Positions 1-7,569 of a stretch of DNA of 64,000 nucleotides are shown here, piece by piece (within the stretch, counting starts at the first letter, position 1; each line of letters starts with the position of its first letter). Made by a program: the position numbers and the translations under genes. The stretch is from [Clostridium] symbiosum (GTDB lineage Bacteria; Bacillota; Clostridia; Lachnospirales; Lachnospiraceae): the NCBI GenBank assembly GCA_021769625.1, contig JAETSN010000010.1:1-64000 (forward strand), given 5' to 3'. The notes under the pieces were generated by a model. The model saw only the letters and a list, made by a program, of their open reading frames with translations. It was not told the DNA's origin and did not search any database.

Positions 1-172
1 GTCGCCACGCTTGCGCTCCGGGCTGCAACGTAGCGGTACTAGGCTCGTGAAATACCTCGCCAAGTGCCGACGTTGCTGCAGGGGCTCCTTGAGGATTTGA
101 TTTTCCTCCCGGCTGTTTCATGGCATTAACTGGTTTCATGGCATTAACTGATATGAAAGGCTGAACTGTTAC
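1..172 (+). repeat. R-element copy 1, cut by window start
   Basis: Right-hand part of the interspersed element found again at 21781, 44513, 56626 and 56825. It begins in the conserved core (gtcgccacgc), shows the conserved GGGGCTCCTTGAG block near 80-93, and has a right arm almost identical to that of copy 5 (gaggatttgattttcc at about 91-106). It ends with aggctgaactgtta at 159-172, the same end as copy 3. Inside it an 18-bp unit (gtttcatggcattaactg) is tandemly duplicated at 115-132 and 133-150, which no other copy shows. No coding potential is seen. The left arm is outside the window. Confidence 0.85.
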
Positions 173-201
173 AAGAGCAGGTAGCCGAGACGAGAATTTG
201 C

Positions 202-230
202 TTGCAAAAGCAGGGAGTTTGTGGTAAAAT
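202..230 (+). promoter_or_regulatory. Probable rpsB-tsf promoter
   Basis: TTGCAA at 202-207 and TAAAAT at 225-230 with a 17-bp spacer form a good sigma-A type promoter. It leaves a leader of about 125 nt before the rpsB start at 362. The leader (231-361) is GC-rich with ccggtttccgg-type inverted segments and could carry the autoregulatory structure common in ribosomal operon leaders, but I cannot identify a known class. Confidence 0.6.
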
Positions 231-361
231 ACAGAAGTTGTGAAAAAACACATATACCGGTTTCCGGTTGGTGCCTTTGCGTGCAGGGGTAGGCCGGGAA
301 GTTGGGGAGTCATGGACCCGGTACAGTATATGGAAGAAAAAACCAAATGGAGGAAAAAGAC

Positions 362-1126
362 ATGAGCGTAATTTCAATGAAACAGTTGCTGGAAGCGGGT
401 GTGCATTTCGGACACCACACAAGAAGATGGAACCCCAAGATGGCTCCGTATATCTTCACAGAGAGAAACGGTATTCACATCATCGATCTGCAGAAATCCG
501 TAGGCAAGGTAGACGAAGCCTACAATGCGGTCGCAGATATCGTTTCCCAGGGAGGTATCATTCTTTTTGTAGGGACAAAGAAACAGGCGCAGGATGCAGT
601 GAAGACAGAGGCAGAGCGCTGCGGAATGTACTATGTAAATGAAAGATGGCTCGGCGGTATGCTGACCAACTTTAAGACGATCCAGTCAAGGATCGACAGA
701 CTGAAAAGAATTGAGGAGATGGCGGAAGACGGTACTTTCGATGTACTGCCGAAGAAGGAAGTCATCCAGATCAAGAAAGAATGGGATAAGCTCAAGAGAA
801 ACCTCGGCGGCATCAAGGAAATGAACAGGATCCCCGACTGTATTTTCGTGGTTGACCCGAAAAAGGAGAGGATCTGTGTACAGGAAGCGCACGCACTGGG
901 CATCACGCTGATCGGTATCGGCGATACAAACTGTGATCCGGAAGAGCTTGACTATATTATCCCTGGCAATGACGATGCGATCAGGGCCGTAAAACTGATC
1001 GTTTCCAAGATGGCTGACGCTGTTGTCGAGGCATCTCAGGGAGAAGCTGCATACACAGAAGAGATGGCAGAGGCGTCGGAAGGCGAAGCAGAGGATATCG
1101 AGGAAGTAGCGGCAGCGGAAGACTAA
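362..1126 (+). CDS. rpsB: 30S ribosomal protein S2
   Basis: Small-subunit ribosomal protein S2, which binds at the head-body junction of the 30S subunit and helps recruit S1 and mRNA. The 254-residue product starts [13 protein letters not shown] and keeps the family hallmarks [15 protein letters not shown] near the N-terminus, [12 protein letters not shown] in the middle and the C-terminal [10 protein letters not shown] block. An in-frame ATG at 302 exists, but the start at 362 has TGGAGG at 348-353 and begins where the family begins. The last 30 or so residues form an acidic Glu/Ala-rich tail, often seen in clostridial S2. It is followed 24 bp later by tsf, the usual pairing. Confidence 0.97.
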   Translation: MSVISMKQLLEAGVHFGHHTRRWNPKMAPYIFTERNGIHIIDLQKSVGKVDEAYNAVADIVSQGGIILFVGTKKQAQDAVKTEAERCGMYYVNERWLGGMLTNFKTIQSRIDRLKRIEEMAEDGTFDVLPKKEVIQIKKEWDKLKRNLGGIKEMNRIPDCIFVVDPKKERICVQEAHALGITLIGIGDTNCDPEELDYIIPGNDDAIRAVKLIVSKMADAVVEASQGEAAYTEEMAEASEGEAEDIEEVAAAED

Positions 1127-1150
1127 TAATATATTTGGAGGAAATATAAA

Positions 1151-2074
1151 ATGGCTATTACAGCGGCAATGGTAAAAGAGTTGAGAGAGATGACCGGCGC
1201 GGGCATGATGGATTGTAAAAAAGCCCTCACCGAGACAAATGGCAATATGGACGAAGCTGTTGAGTTTTTAAGAAAGAACGGACAGGCAAAGGCTGAGAAG
1301 AAAGCCGGCCGTATCGCTGCAGAAGGTATCTGCAGGATCGCGGTGGCAGAAGGCAAGGCTGCGGTCGTGGAAGTAAACTCCGAGACTGACTTTGTGGCAA
1401 AGAACGAGACATTCCAGACTTTTGTTGAGGCGGTGGCGAAACAGGCACTGGAGACAACAGCGGCAGATATGGATGCGTTTCTGGCTGAGAGCTGGAAGGA
1501 AGATGGCTCTAAGACCGTAAAAGAAGCACTGGTAGAAAAGGTTGCGACTATCGGCGAGAACCTGAACATCAGAAGATTTGAAGTGGTTGAGGCTCCTATC
1601 ATAGTGGATTATCTGCACGGCGGCGGACGTATCGGCGTTATCGTGGCTGCGGAGGCAGGCGCGGACAACGATGCGGTAAGGGAAGCTTTAAAGAACGTGG
1701 CTATGCAGGTTGCGGCACTGGCACCGAAATATGTGTGCAGAGACGAGATAAGCGATGATTACATTGCGCATGAGAAAGAGATCCTTCTGGCACAGATCAT
1801 GAATGATCCGAAGGAATCCGCTAAGCCCCAGAAAGTGATCGACGGTATGATCAACGGCCGTATCAATAAGGAGCTGAAGGAGATCTGCCTGCTGGATCAG
1901 GTCTATGTAAAAGCGGAAGACGGCAAGCAGACCGTCGGACAGTATATCGCACAGGTTGCCAAAGCAAACGGCACGGACCTGAAGGTAACAAAGTTTGTAC
2001 GTTACGAGACAGGAGAAGGACTGGAGAAGAAGAACGAGGACTTTGCGGCTGAGGTTGCGGCGCAGATCGGATAA
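1151..2074 (+). CDS. tsf: Elongation factor Ts
   Basis: Guanine nucleotide exchange factor that releases GDP from EF-Tu. The 307-residue protein has the N-terminal UBA-like domain (MVKELREMTGAGMMDCKKAL) and the TDFVAKNETF motif that contacts EF-Tu, followed by the core and dimerisation regions. Length matches the family. A TTTGGAGG site lies about 8 nt before the ATG. It is co-transcribed with rpsB and followed by a strong terminator. Confidence 0.97.
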   Translation: MAITAAMVKELREMTGAGMMDCKKALTETNGNMDEAVEFLRKNGQAKAEKKAGRIAAEGICRIAVAEGKAAVVEVNSETDFVAKNETFQTFVEAVAKQALETTAADMDAFLAESWKEDGSKTVKEALVEKVATIGENLNIRRFEVVEAPIIVDYLHGGGRIGVIVAAEAGADNDAVREALKNVAMQVAALAPKYVCRDEISDDYIAHEKEILLAQIMNDPKESAKPQKVIDGMINGRINKELKEICLLDQVYVKAEDGKQTVGQYIAQVAKANGTDLKVTKFVRYETGEGLEKKNEDFAAEVAAQIG

Positions 2075-2136
2075 TTCGCAAAACAGATGAACGCATAGAA
2101 ATATATCAAAAACAGGCGAATAGAGATAAGAATAAG

Positions 2137-2181
2137 AACCCCCTGCAAGTGGTGTGAATGTGCCATTTGCAGGGGGTTTTT
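2137..2181 (+). terminator. Intrinsic terminator of rpsB-tsf
   Basis: A perfect 12-bp stem pairs aaccccctgcaa (2137-2148) with ttgcagggggtt (2167-2178) across an 18-nt loop and runs into a T tract (2177-2181). It closes the rpsB-tsf operon. Confidence 0.93.
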
Positions 2182-2250
2182 CAATCATTAAATGTAGATG
2201 TTTTCCTTAATAATTATAATATTGTTTTTTGAATTCTAAAAAAATTACCT

Positions 2251-2294
2251 AAAATGTTATCATATTACAAAAAAATAATTGTAAAAATGTTATA
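2251..2294 (+). promoter_or_regulatory. AT-rich control region before first URO-D gene
   Basis: The gap between the tsf terminator and the gene at 2327 is very AT-rich. It contains the inverted repeat TTACAA (2265-2270) / TTGTAA (2279-2284) with an 8-nt spacer, and the direct repeat aaaatgttat at 2251-2260 and 2285-2294. Either could be an operator; no clear -35/-10 pair with ideal spacing can be chosen. A TATGGAGG ribosome binding site precedes the ATG. Confidence 0.35.
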
Positions 2295-2326
2295 CTCCAA
2301 AAAAATACATATTATGGAGGTATAAC

Positions 2327-3334
2327 ATGAGTATCAATATGAAAAATTGGGCGCGGGAATACATTGAGTCATCAGAGAAAAAAGCGATGCCGATCCTTTC
2401 TTTTCCGGGAATTCAGCTGACAGGGCATACGGTGGAGGAGATGGTGAAGGACGGACACCTGCAGGCTCTGTGTATGGAAGCAATTGCAAAGAAGTTTGAC
2501 ACGGGCGCGGCATTCAGCCTGATGGATCTTTCTGTGGAGGCGGAGGCCTTCGGAAGCCCGGTACACTACAGTGAGGACGAAGTGCCGACAGTGACGGCTG
2601 CCCTCATCCATGACGAGGAGGAAGCGGAAGCGCTGAAAGTACCGGAAGTAGGGGCAGGACGCACCGGCGAATGCATCAAAGGAATCAGAGAGGTGGCAGG
2701 GCTGATCACGGACCGCCCGGTTCTGGCAGGCATTATCGGACCTTTCTCTCTGGCGGGAAGACTGTTGGATATGACGGAGATCATGATCCTGTGTATCGAG
2801 GAACCGGAACTGGTGGAGACGGTTTTGGAGAAGGCAACGGAATTTCTGATCAAATACGCGAAGGCCTTCAAGGAGGCGGGAGCTGATGGAATTGCCGTGG
2901 CGGAGCCGGCGGCCGGCCTTCTCTCCCCGAATCTGATCCGTGACTTTTCCATGCCTTATGTGCAGAGACTGATCGAGAGCGTGGAAGATGACAACTTTAT
3001 GGTACTGTACCACAACTGCGGAAGCGTGATCCCCCTTCTGGATCAGATCAAGGGAATCCATCCGGGCGCGTACAGCATAGGCAATGCGGTGGATATTGAG
3101 GAAACCTTAAAGGTTCTGCCCTCCGACAGCCTTGTGGTCGGGAATATCGATCCGGCGGGTACTTTCCGCCACGGAACACCGGAAAAGATCCGTCAGGAAA
3201 CCCTTGCGCTTCTTGAGCGCTGCAGCAAATATCCAAACTTTGTGATCGCCAGCGGATGCGATATTCCGCCTATGACTCCCATGGAAAATATACAGGCATT
3301 CTTCGATGCTGTCAAAGAGTTTTACGAGAAATAA
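2327..3334 (+). CDS. URO-D superfamily corrinoid methyltransferase (MtaA-like)
   Basis: A 335-residue member of the uroporphyrinogen decarboxylase superfamily, closest in style to the MtaA/CmuA methyltransferases that move a methyl group to or from a corrinoid. The zinc triad of that branch is visible: His229-x-Cys231 in YHNCGSV and Cys311 in ASGCDIPP, before the PLENI-like helix (here TPMENI). Other family signatures are GPFSLAGRLLDM and AEPAAGLLSP. It is not HemE: the anionic-porphyrin N-terminal arginine motifs are absent. It stands alone between the tsf terminator and the convergent LacI-type regulator. Substrate and direction of methyl transfer are not determinable. The corrinoid protein at 12796 is its nearest candidate partner. 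Confidence 0.8.
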   Translation: MSINMKNWAREYIESSEKKAMPILSFPGIQLTGHTVEEMVKDGHLQALCMEAIAKKFDTGAAFSLMDLSVEAEAFGSPVHYSEDEVPTVTAALIHDEEEAEALKVPEVGAGRTGECIKGIREVAGLITDRPVLAGIIGPFSLAGRLLDMTEIMILCIEEPELVETVLEKATEFLIKYAKAFKEAGADGIAVAEPAAGLLSPNLIRDFSMPYVQRLIESVEDDNFMVLYHNCGSVIPLLDQIKGIHPGAYSIGNAVDIEETLKVLPSDSLVVGNIDPAGTFRHGTPEKIRQETLALLERCSKYPNFVIASGCDIPPMTPMENIQAFFDAVKEFYEK

Positions 3335-3353
3335 CAGATAAATGTAGTGCGGG

Positions 3354-3420
3354 GCCCTTTTGCCCGCCGGATCTGGTATTCCTGTACGGGTATACAGATG
3401 CGGCGGACGAAAGGGCTTTT
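3354..3420 (+). terminator. Long-hairpin terminator between convergent genes
   Basis: gcccttttgcccgccg (3354-3369) pairs with cggcggacgaaagggc (3401-3416) with one wobble and one mismatch, and is followed by TTTT on the plus strand. The 31-nt loop holds a smaller gtat/atac hairpin. It probably ends transcription of the URO-D gene before the convergent regulator. Confidence 0.6.
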
Positions 3421-3438
3421 GACTTGGGTAAATGTTTT

Positions 3439-5733
3439 TCAGGGCAAAAAATGCAGAGGTTTCGGATAGCCGTAGGATTTAAACAAGGCGGCCATATCCG
3501 CCTGTCCTTTCCGGAGGGCGTCTGTGACGGAGGCATTTTCCGTTATGATCTCTTTCATAACCTGGCACAGGATGGCCTCGATCCGGCTCTGGGGTATGAT
3601 CAGGGAATTCCGGCTGTAGGGGCCTGTGCGCTTGCGGCAGTACTGGAAGCTCTCCTCGGTGAGCTCCAGCCAGGGGTAGAGTTTGAGCAGTTCATGGCTG
3701 TGGTAAGGCGGCGTGGCGGGGGACTGCCCGTCCAGGATCGTCATATAGATGCTGATGTTTTTCTGGCACAGCCATTTAAAATACCAGAAAGCTTCCCTGG
3801 TCTTTGTGGTGTAGGGATTGAGCCCCAGATTCCATCCGATGCTGGCGGGAGCGCGGCCGGGAATGGGGGTGTATCCCACCCGCCCGGAGACGATATCGTG
3901 CAGATTCGTCCGGATCTTATTGGCGTATTCCGTGTAGGTGATCAACATGGCCGTTTTTCCGTTGCAAAAATCGGAAACCGTGCGGTCGATGGAGGTCTCC
4001 AGCGGAGAAGCCTCCACATACTGAAGCGTCTGGAGAATGCTCCGGAGGGCCTGTTCATTTTCAGGCGTATCGATACAGGCGCGGTTGTATTTATCCCACA
4101 GCTTTCCCCCGCTGGCCCAGAGACGTATCAGAATCTCCGGCGCGAACTCTTCATCCACGATGCCGGCCATGGAAGTGCCGTACGGGGTGGGAGAGAGGGG
4201 ATTGAAGCTTCTGGTAAAGAAGGAAGCCACGCCGTTGAATTCCGTCCAGGTTCTGGGGGGACGCAGGGGAATCTGATATTTATTCTTAAAAGCATTCTGC
4301 AGGGTGCGGTTATCAAATAAATCCTTCCGGTAAAACATGATCTGGGAACCGCCGATGATAGGGATACCGAAATAGCGGTCGTCATATTTGCAGTTTTCCA
4401 TATTGGCGGGGAAAAAGAAATCCATATGAAAACTCTCTCCCTGAATATAATCCGTGATATCGGCCACAAGGCCGTTCTGTACCATATATCCCAGCCAGGG
4501 GACATCGTACATGTAGATGTCATAGTGAGGCTCGGACTGCTCCTGATCCCTGATGATGGCGGAAAGAAGCTCGTTCTGGGGCACAAAATCGATCTCCACC
4601 GGAATATCAAAGAGCATGGTAAAGTTTACCGACAAAAGCTTTGTGCTGTGCGAGGTGGACAGGTCCACCATCAAAATGCGCAGAGGAGAAGCCTTCGGCA
4701 CGGCCGCGGGGTTCTTTTTTATTTTGGGGGCAGACAGTTTGATCTCCGAATGCACGATCTCATCCGTAAAAAGCAGGGTTCTGGGCTCAAACAGAACAGG
4801 AGCCTCGATATTTTCGAGCAGAAGCTTCGCAGCCTCCCGCCCCAGCGTAAACGCGGTGCGCTTGGTGCGCAGGATACCGGGGGCGCTGCCCGCCTGGCTC
4901 CACGATTCCTCGCCGAAGGTGAGGATCTGTATGTCGCCGGGAAAACGCAGGCCCAGAATCCGGCACGCCTCCGCCGCGCCCTGGGCAATGCTTTCCGAGG
5001 TGGTGATGATGGCCTCGATCCGGTCCGGATCGGGGATGCGGAACAATACCTTAAATGCGTCTTCTTTTGTCATATCCGTGGTCTGGATCAGCGCCGGATC
5101 GGGAGAGAGGCCGTAATCCTGCATGGCGGTCTCATAACCGTTTCTCGCCTCCGATTCGGAGGAAAAATGACGGGATCCGGTGATCAGGGCAATGCTTCTG
5201 AAACCGTTTTCGATCAGGCGCTGCGTGAGGTAATACGCAGTGCGAAAATTGTCAAAGCCCGCAAAGCTGACGTTCAGATTGTCCGGACGGCGCTCGATAA
5301 AGACTGCAGGAATATTATAATTTTTGATCCGGGACTCAAAGAAATCGCTGTTTTTCGGCTGCGATGTGATGATGAGCAGCCCGGACACATTGTCCCCCGT
5401 GAAATCGTTGATCTTCTCGCACTCGATATCCGGAGAATTGTTGGAGAAGGCTACGCTGATATTGTAGGCCTTATTCTGCAGATAGGAGGAAATACCCTTA
5501 AAGATATCCGCGTGATAAGAATTATCAATGTCCGTCAGGACAACGCCAATCTTGCGCGAAGCGGAAGACTTGAGGCTGCGCGCGGAGGCGTTGGGGATAT
5601 ATTTCAGTTTTTCTATGGAATCCATAACCCTGCTCTTTGTTTCCGGCCTGACATTTTTGGCTCCGCTCAGACAGCAGGAGACCGTGGCGATGGAAACGCC
5701 GGCATCTTTTGCAACATCCTTTAAAGTGGCCAA
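3439..5733 (-). CDS. LacI regulator fused to an extracellular-type solute-binding domain
   Basis: A 764-residue hybrid regulator. Residues 1-50 are a LacI helix-turn-helix (ATLKDVAKDAGVSIATVS, then the hinge helix PNASARSLKS). Residues 55-325 are the usual LacI effector core (IGVVLTDIDNSYHADIFKG to the EIVHSEIKL end). After a short Lys/Pro/Ala linker, residues from about 350 on form a complete CUT1-type substrate-binding fold (LRILMVDLSTSHS, YDIYMYDVPWLGYM, FGIPIIGGSQIMFYRKDLF, NGKTAMLITYTEYA, GWNLGLNPY) with no signal peptide or lipobox, so it should act in the cytoplasm. I chose the TTG at 5733 because AAAGGAG lies 8 nt upstream and the protein then starts as LacI proteins do; the ATG at 5766 would add 11 unrelated residues. 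It faces away from the rhaM-like gene across a shared operator. Confidence 0.88.
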   Translation of the reverse strand: MATLKDVAKDAGVSIATVSCCLSGAKNVRPETKSRVMDSIEKLKYIPNASARSLKSSASRKIGVVLTDIDNSYHADIFKGISSYLQNKAYNISVAFSNNSPDIECEKINDFTGDNVSGLLIITSQPKNSDFFESRIKNYNIPAVFIERRPDNLNVSFAGFDNFRTAYYLTQRLIENGFRSIALITGSRHFSSESEARNGYETAMQDYGLSPDPALIQTTDMTKEDAFKVLFRIPDPDRIEAIITTSESIAQGAAEACRILGLRFPGDIQILTFGEESWSQAGSAPGILRTKRTAFTLGREAAKLLLENIEAPVLFEPRTLLFTDEIVHSEIKLSAPKIKKNPAAVPKASPLRILMVDLSTSHSTKLLSVNFTMLFDIPVEIDFVPQNELLSAIIRDQEQSEPHYDIYMYDVPWLGYMVQNGLVADITDYIQGESFHMDFFFPANMENCKYDDRYFGIPIIGGSQIMFYRKDLFDNRTLQNAFKNKYQIPLRPPRTWTEFNGVASFFTRSFNPLSPTPYGTSMAGIVDEEFAPEILIRLWASGGKLWDKYNRACIDTPENEQALRSILQTLQYVEASPLETSIDRTVSDFCNGKTAMLITYTEYANKIRTNLHDIVSGRVGYTPIPGRAPASIGWNLGLNPYTTKTREAFWYFKWLCQKNISIYMTILDGQSPATPPYHSHELLKLYPWLELTEESFQYCRKRTGPYSRNSLIIPQSRIEAILCQVMKEIITENASVTDALRKGQADMAALFKSYGYPKPLHFLP

Positions 5734-5793
5734 AGTAACTGCTCCTTTCGTAAAAAAACCTGACACTCCGAAACATTCTGTACAAATTACTTT

Positions 5794-5822
5794 ATTTTAT
5801 CATATGCCTGTCCTCAAAACAA
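5794..5822 (-). promoter_or_regulatory. Promoter of the LacI-type regulator
   Basis: Read on the minus strand: TTGTTT (5822-5817), 17-bp spacer, TAAAAT (5799-5794). The operator-like palindrome at 5826-5839 lies directly upstream of the -35, so autoregulation is plausible. Confidence 0.55.
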
Positions 5823-5825
5823 GCA

Positions 5826-5839
5826 TCTAAATGTTTAGA
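5826..5839. promoter_or_regulatory. LacI-type operator, site 1
   Basis: Perfect 14-bp palindrome TCTAAATGTTTAGA in the divergent region between the LacI-type regulator and the rhaM-like gene. It has the central CG/TG and symmetric half-sites typical of LacI/CcpA-family operators, and it is almost repeated at 6260-6273. Confidence 0.7.
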
Positions 5840-5859
5840 AAAATATTTTGCAAAACGGG

Positions 5860-5887
5860 TTGAATTGTTTGAGGGCGCAGGTATAAT
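5860..5887 (+). promoter_or_regulatory. Promoter of the rhaM-like/URO-D/ABC operon
   Basis: TTGAAT at 5860-5865, 16-bp spacer and a consensus TATAAT at 5882-5887, about 48 bp before the rhaM-like start. The operator at 5826-5839 lies about 20 bp upstream of the -35. Confidence 0.6.
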
Positions 5888-5934
5888 GAAGATAACAGAA
5901 GGAAAGCAGAACGCACACGGAGAGGAGAGGCGAA

Positions 5935-6258
5935 ATGAAGCGATACGGACAGGTGATCAGGGTAAAGAAGGAGCAGCTCGAAAAGTATAAGGCACTTCAC
6001 GCAAATCCCTGGAAAGAGGTCAATGATAAAATTAAGGAATGTAATATTCAGAATTATTCCATCTATTACAGAAACGGCTATCTGTTCAGCTATTTCGAGT
6101 ATGTGGGGGAAGATTTCGAGGCGGATATGAAGAAAATGGGGGAGGATCCCATGACGCAGAAGTGGTGGAAAGAGACGGACCCCTGTCAGATGCCTGTGGA
6201 GGACGCGGAAGAGGGCGTCTGGTGGGCCGACATGGAGGAGGTCTATCATCTGGATTGA
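5935..6258 (+). CDS. L-rhamnose mutarotase-like protein
   Basis: A 107-residue single-domain protein of the RhaM (DUF718) family, which interconverts alpha and beta anomers of L-rhamnose or related 6-deoxysugars. Family features visible are RYGQVIRVKKEQLEKYKALHANPW at the N-terminus (split by the active-site His), YSIYYRNGYLFSYFEY in the middle and QKWWKETDP plus EEVYHLD at the end. Length is normal. The start has GAGAGGAGAGG just upstream. It is the first gene of a plus-strand run (URO-D, permease, binding protein, ATPase) and hints that the imported sugar is a 6-deoxyhexose such as rhamnose. The relatives are close enough for family, not for exact sugar. Confidence 0.85.
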   Translation: MKRYGQVIRVKKEQLEKYKALHANPWKEVNDKIKECNIQNYSIYYRNGYLFSYFEYVGEDFEADMKKMGEDPMTQKWWKETDPCQMPVEDAEEGVWWADMEEVYHLD

Positions 6259-6259
6259 A

Positions 6260-6273
6260 TCTAATCGTTTAGA
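6260..6273. promoter_or_regulatory. LacI-type operator, site 2
   Basis: TCTAATCGTTTAGA, the same palindrome as site 1 with one half-site change and a central CG. It lies between the rhaM-like stop and the URO-D start (6307), 434 bp from site 1. That spacing would allow looping by a tetrameric LacI-type protein. Confidence 0.65.
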
Positions 6274-6306
6274 AAAAGTGAAAGTAAAAATAAGGAGGAT
6301 GATTGC

Positions 6307-7548
6307 ATGACATCAAGAGAGAGAGTTCTCGCCGCCATCGAGCACAGAGAACCTGACTATGTGCCTCTGGATCTGGGGGCGACGCCGAGCTCGGGAATTT
6401 CGGCCATTGCTTACAACAATCTGAAAAAGGAGCTGGGCATGGAACACGGGCATACGAGGGTGTTTGATGTTGTCCAGCAGGTGGCGCAGCCCGAGGAGGA
6501 GATCCTTGACCGGTTCGGCGTGGATGTGCTGGATATCGGCCGGGTGTTCAACGAGAGGGACGAGGACTGGTATGATATCGAACTGGCGGACGGTTCCATC
6601 GGCCAGTATCCCAAATGGTTTAAGCCGGTAAAACAGGATAACGGCGCTTATCATGTATATGATGCGGAGGGCACTCTGATCGCCAAGATGCCCGTGGGCG
6701 CGACATTCTTTGACCAGACTTATTTCCCCTATGTGGAGGATTATCCGGACGACTGGTCGGATCTGGACCACCAGATGGGGAAGGTTCTGTGGAGCGCTCT
6801 GGTACACAGCCCCTGGGACCACGCGGGGGAGAAGGATTTTTACAAAGAGCTCAGGCGGCGCACGCTGGAACTTCGGGAAAAGACCGATAAGGCTCTGATG
6901 ATCACCTGCGGCTGCAATCTTTTCGAGTGGGGCACGTTCCTCCGCCGGATCGACAACTTCCTGATGGATACCTACGCGGATCCGGAAAATGTGGAGGCGC
7001 TGGTGGAGCAACTGATGATCCGTCATCTGGCCACGCTGGAAAAGGTGTGCGAGTCGGTGGGGGATATCGTGGATATTCTCCGGTTCGGGGATGATCTGGG
7101 GATGGATACGGGAATGTTCATGTCCAGAGAAAAGTATCAGGAGCTCTTTAAGCCTTATCACACAAAGCTCAACGAATATGTACATAAACACAGCAAGATG
7201 AAGACGTTCCTTCATTCCTGCGGTTCCATCTACCAGATCATGGGGGATCTGATCGATGCGGGATACGATGTGATCAACCCGGTGCAGACAACGGCATATC
7301 AGATGGATCCCGCCACACTGAAGCGGGAATTCGGAAAGGATATCACTTTCTGGGGCGGCGGCTGCAACACCAGAAGCATCCTGAACCGGGCGACGCCGGA
7401 GGAGGTGTACGACTACTCCAGACGGATGATCGATATTTTTGCACCGGGCGGCGGATTCGTGTTTAACCAGGAGCATAACATCATGCCGGATGTGCCGGCG
7501 AAGAACATCCTCGCCATGTACAGGGCGGTGGCGGATTCGAGAAAATAG
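6307..7548 (+). CDS. URO-D superfamily methyltransferase, sugar-module paralog
   Basis: A 413-residue URO-D superfamily protein beginning with the common MTSRERVLAAIEHREPDYVPLD. It keeps the His303-x-Cys305 zinc pair (FLHSCGS). At the place of the third ligand the classical Cys is replaced by His390 in NQEHNIMPDVP; a Cys in GGGCNTRS lies earlier. This C-to-H change marks a branch separate from MtaA and from the protein at 2327. Catalysis is probably methyl transfer between a small methylated substrate and a corrinoid; decarboxylation of a porphyrin is unlikely. It follows the rhaM-like gene by 48 bp and precedes the permease by 21 bp, so it is translated as part of a sugar-import operon. Confidence 0.8.
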   Translation: MTSRERVLAAIEHREPDYVPLDLGATPSSGISAIAYNNLKKELGMEHGHTRVFDVVQQVAQPEEEILDRFGVDVLDIGRVFNERDEDWYDIELADGSIGQYPKWFKPVKQDNGAYHVYDAEGTLIAKMPVGATFFDQTYFPYVEDYPDDWSDLDHQMGKVLWSALVHSPWDHAGEKDFYKELRRRTLELREKTDKALMITCGCNLFEWGTFLRRIDNFLMDTYADPENVEALVEQLMIRHLATLEKVCESVGDIVDILRFGDDLGMDTGMFMSREKYQELFKPYHTKLNEYVHKHSKMKTFLHSCGSIYQIMGDLIDAGYDVINPVQTTAYQMDPATLKREFGKDITFWGGGCNTRSILNRATPEEVYDYSRRMIDIFAPGGGFVFNQEHNIMPDVPAKNILAMYRAVADSRK

Positions 7549-7569
7549 GAAAAGGAGCGGAGACGAGAA

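Noticed and set aside
231-361. A named ribosomal leader motif before rpsB
   Set aside because: Inverted segments are present but I cannot match them to a defined S2 leader class from sequence alone.
2327-3334. True uroporphyrinogen decarboxylase (HemE) for the URO-D family genes
   Set aside because: The H-x-C zinc motif and the context with a corrinoid protein and sugar importers fit the methyltransferase branch; HemE N-terminal porphyrin-binding arginines are not seen in any of the four.
3256-5724. Two long plus-strand open frames (3256-4320 and 4426-5724) opposite the LacI-type fusion
   Set aside because: Antisense shadows without ribosome binding sites or recognisable motifs; the minus strand has a continuous, recognisable protein.
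3439-5733. LacI fusion as two genes joined by a sequencing error
   Set aside because: The frame is open throughout, there is no ribosome binding site or signal peptide at the junction near residue 345, and the linker is smooth. A check in relatives is still listed in findings.
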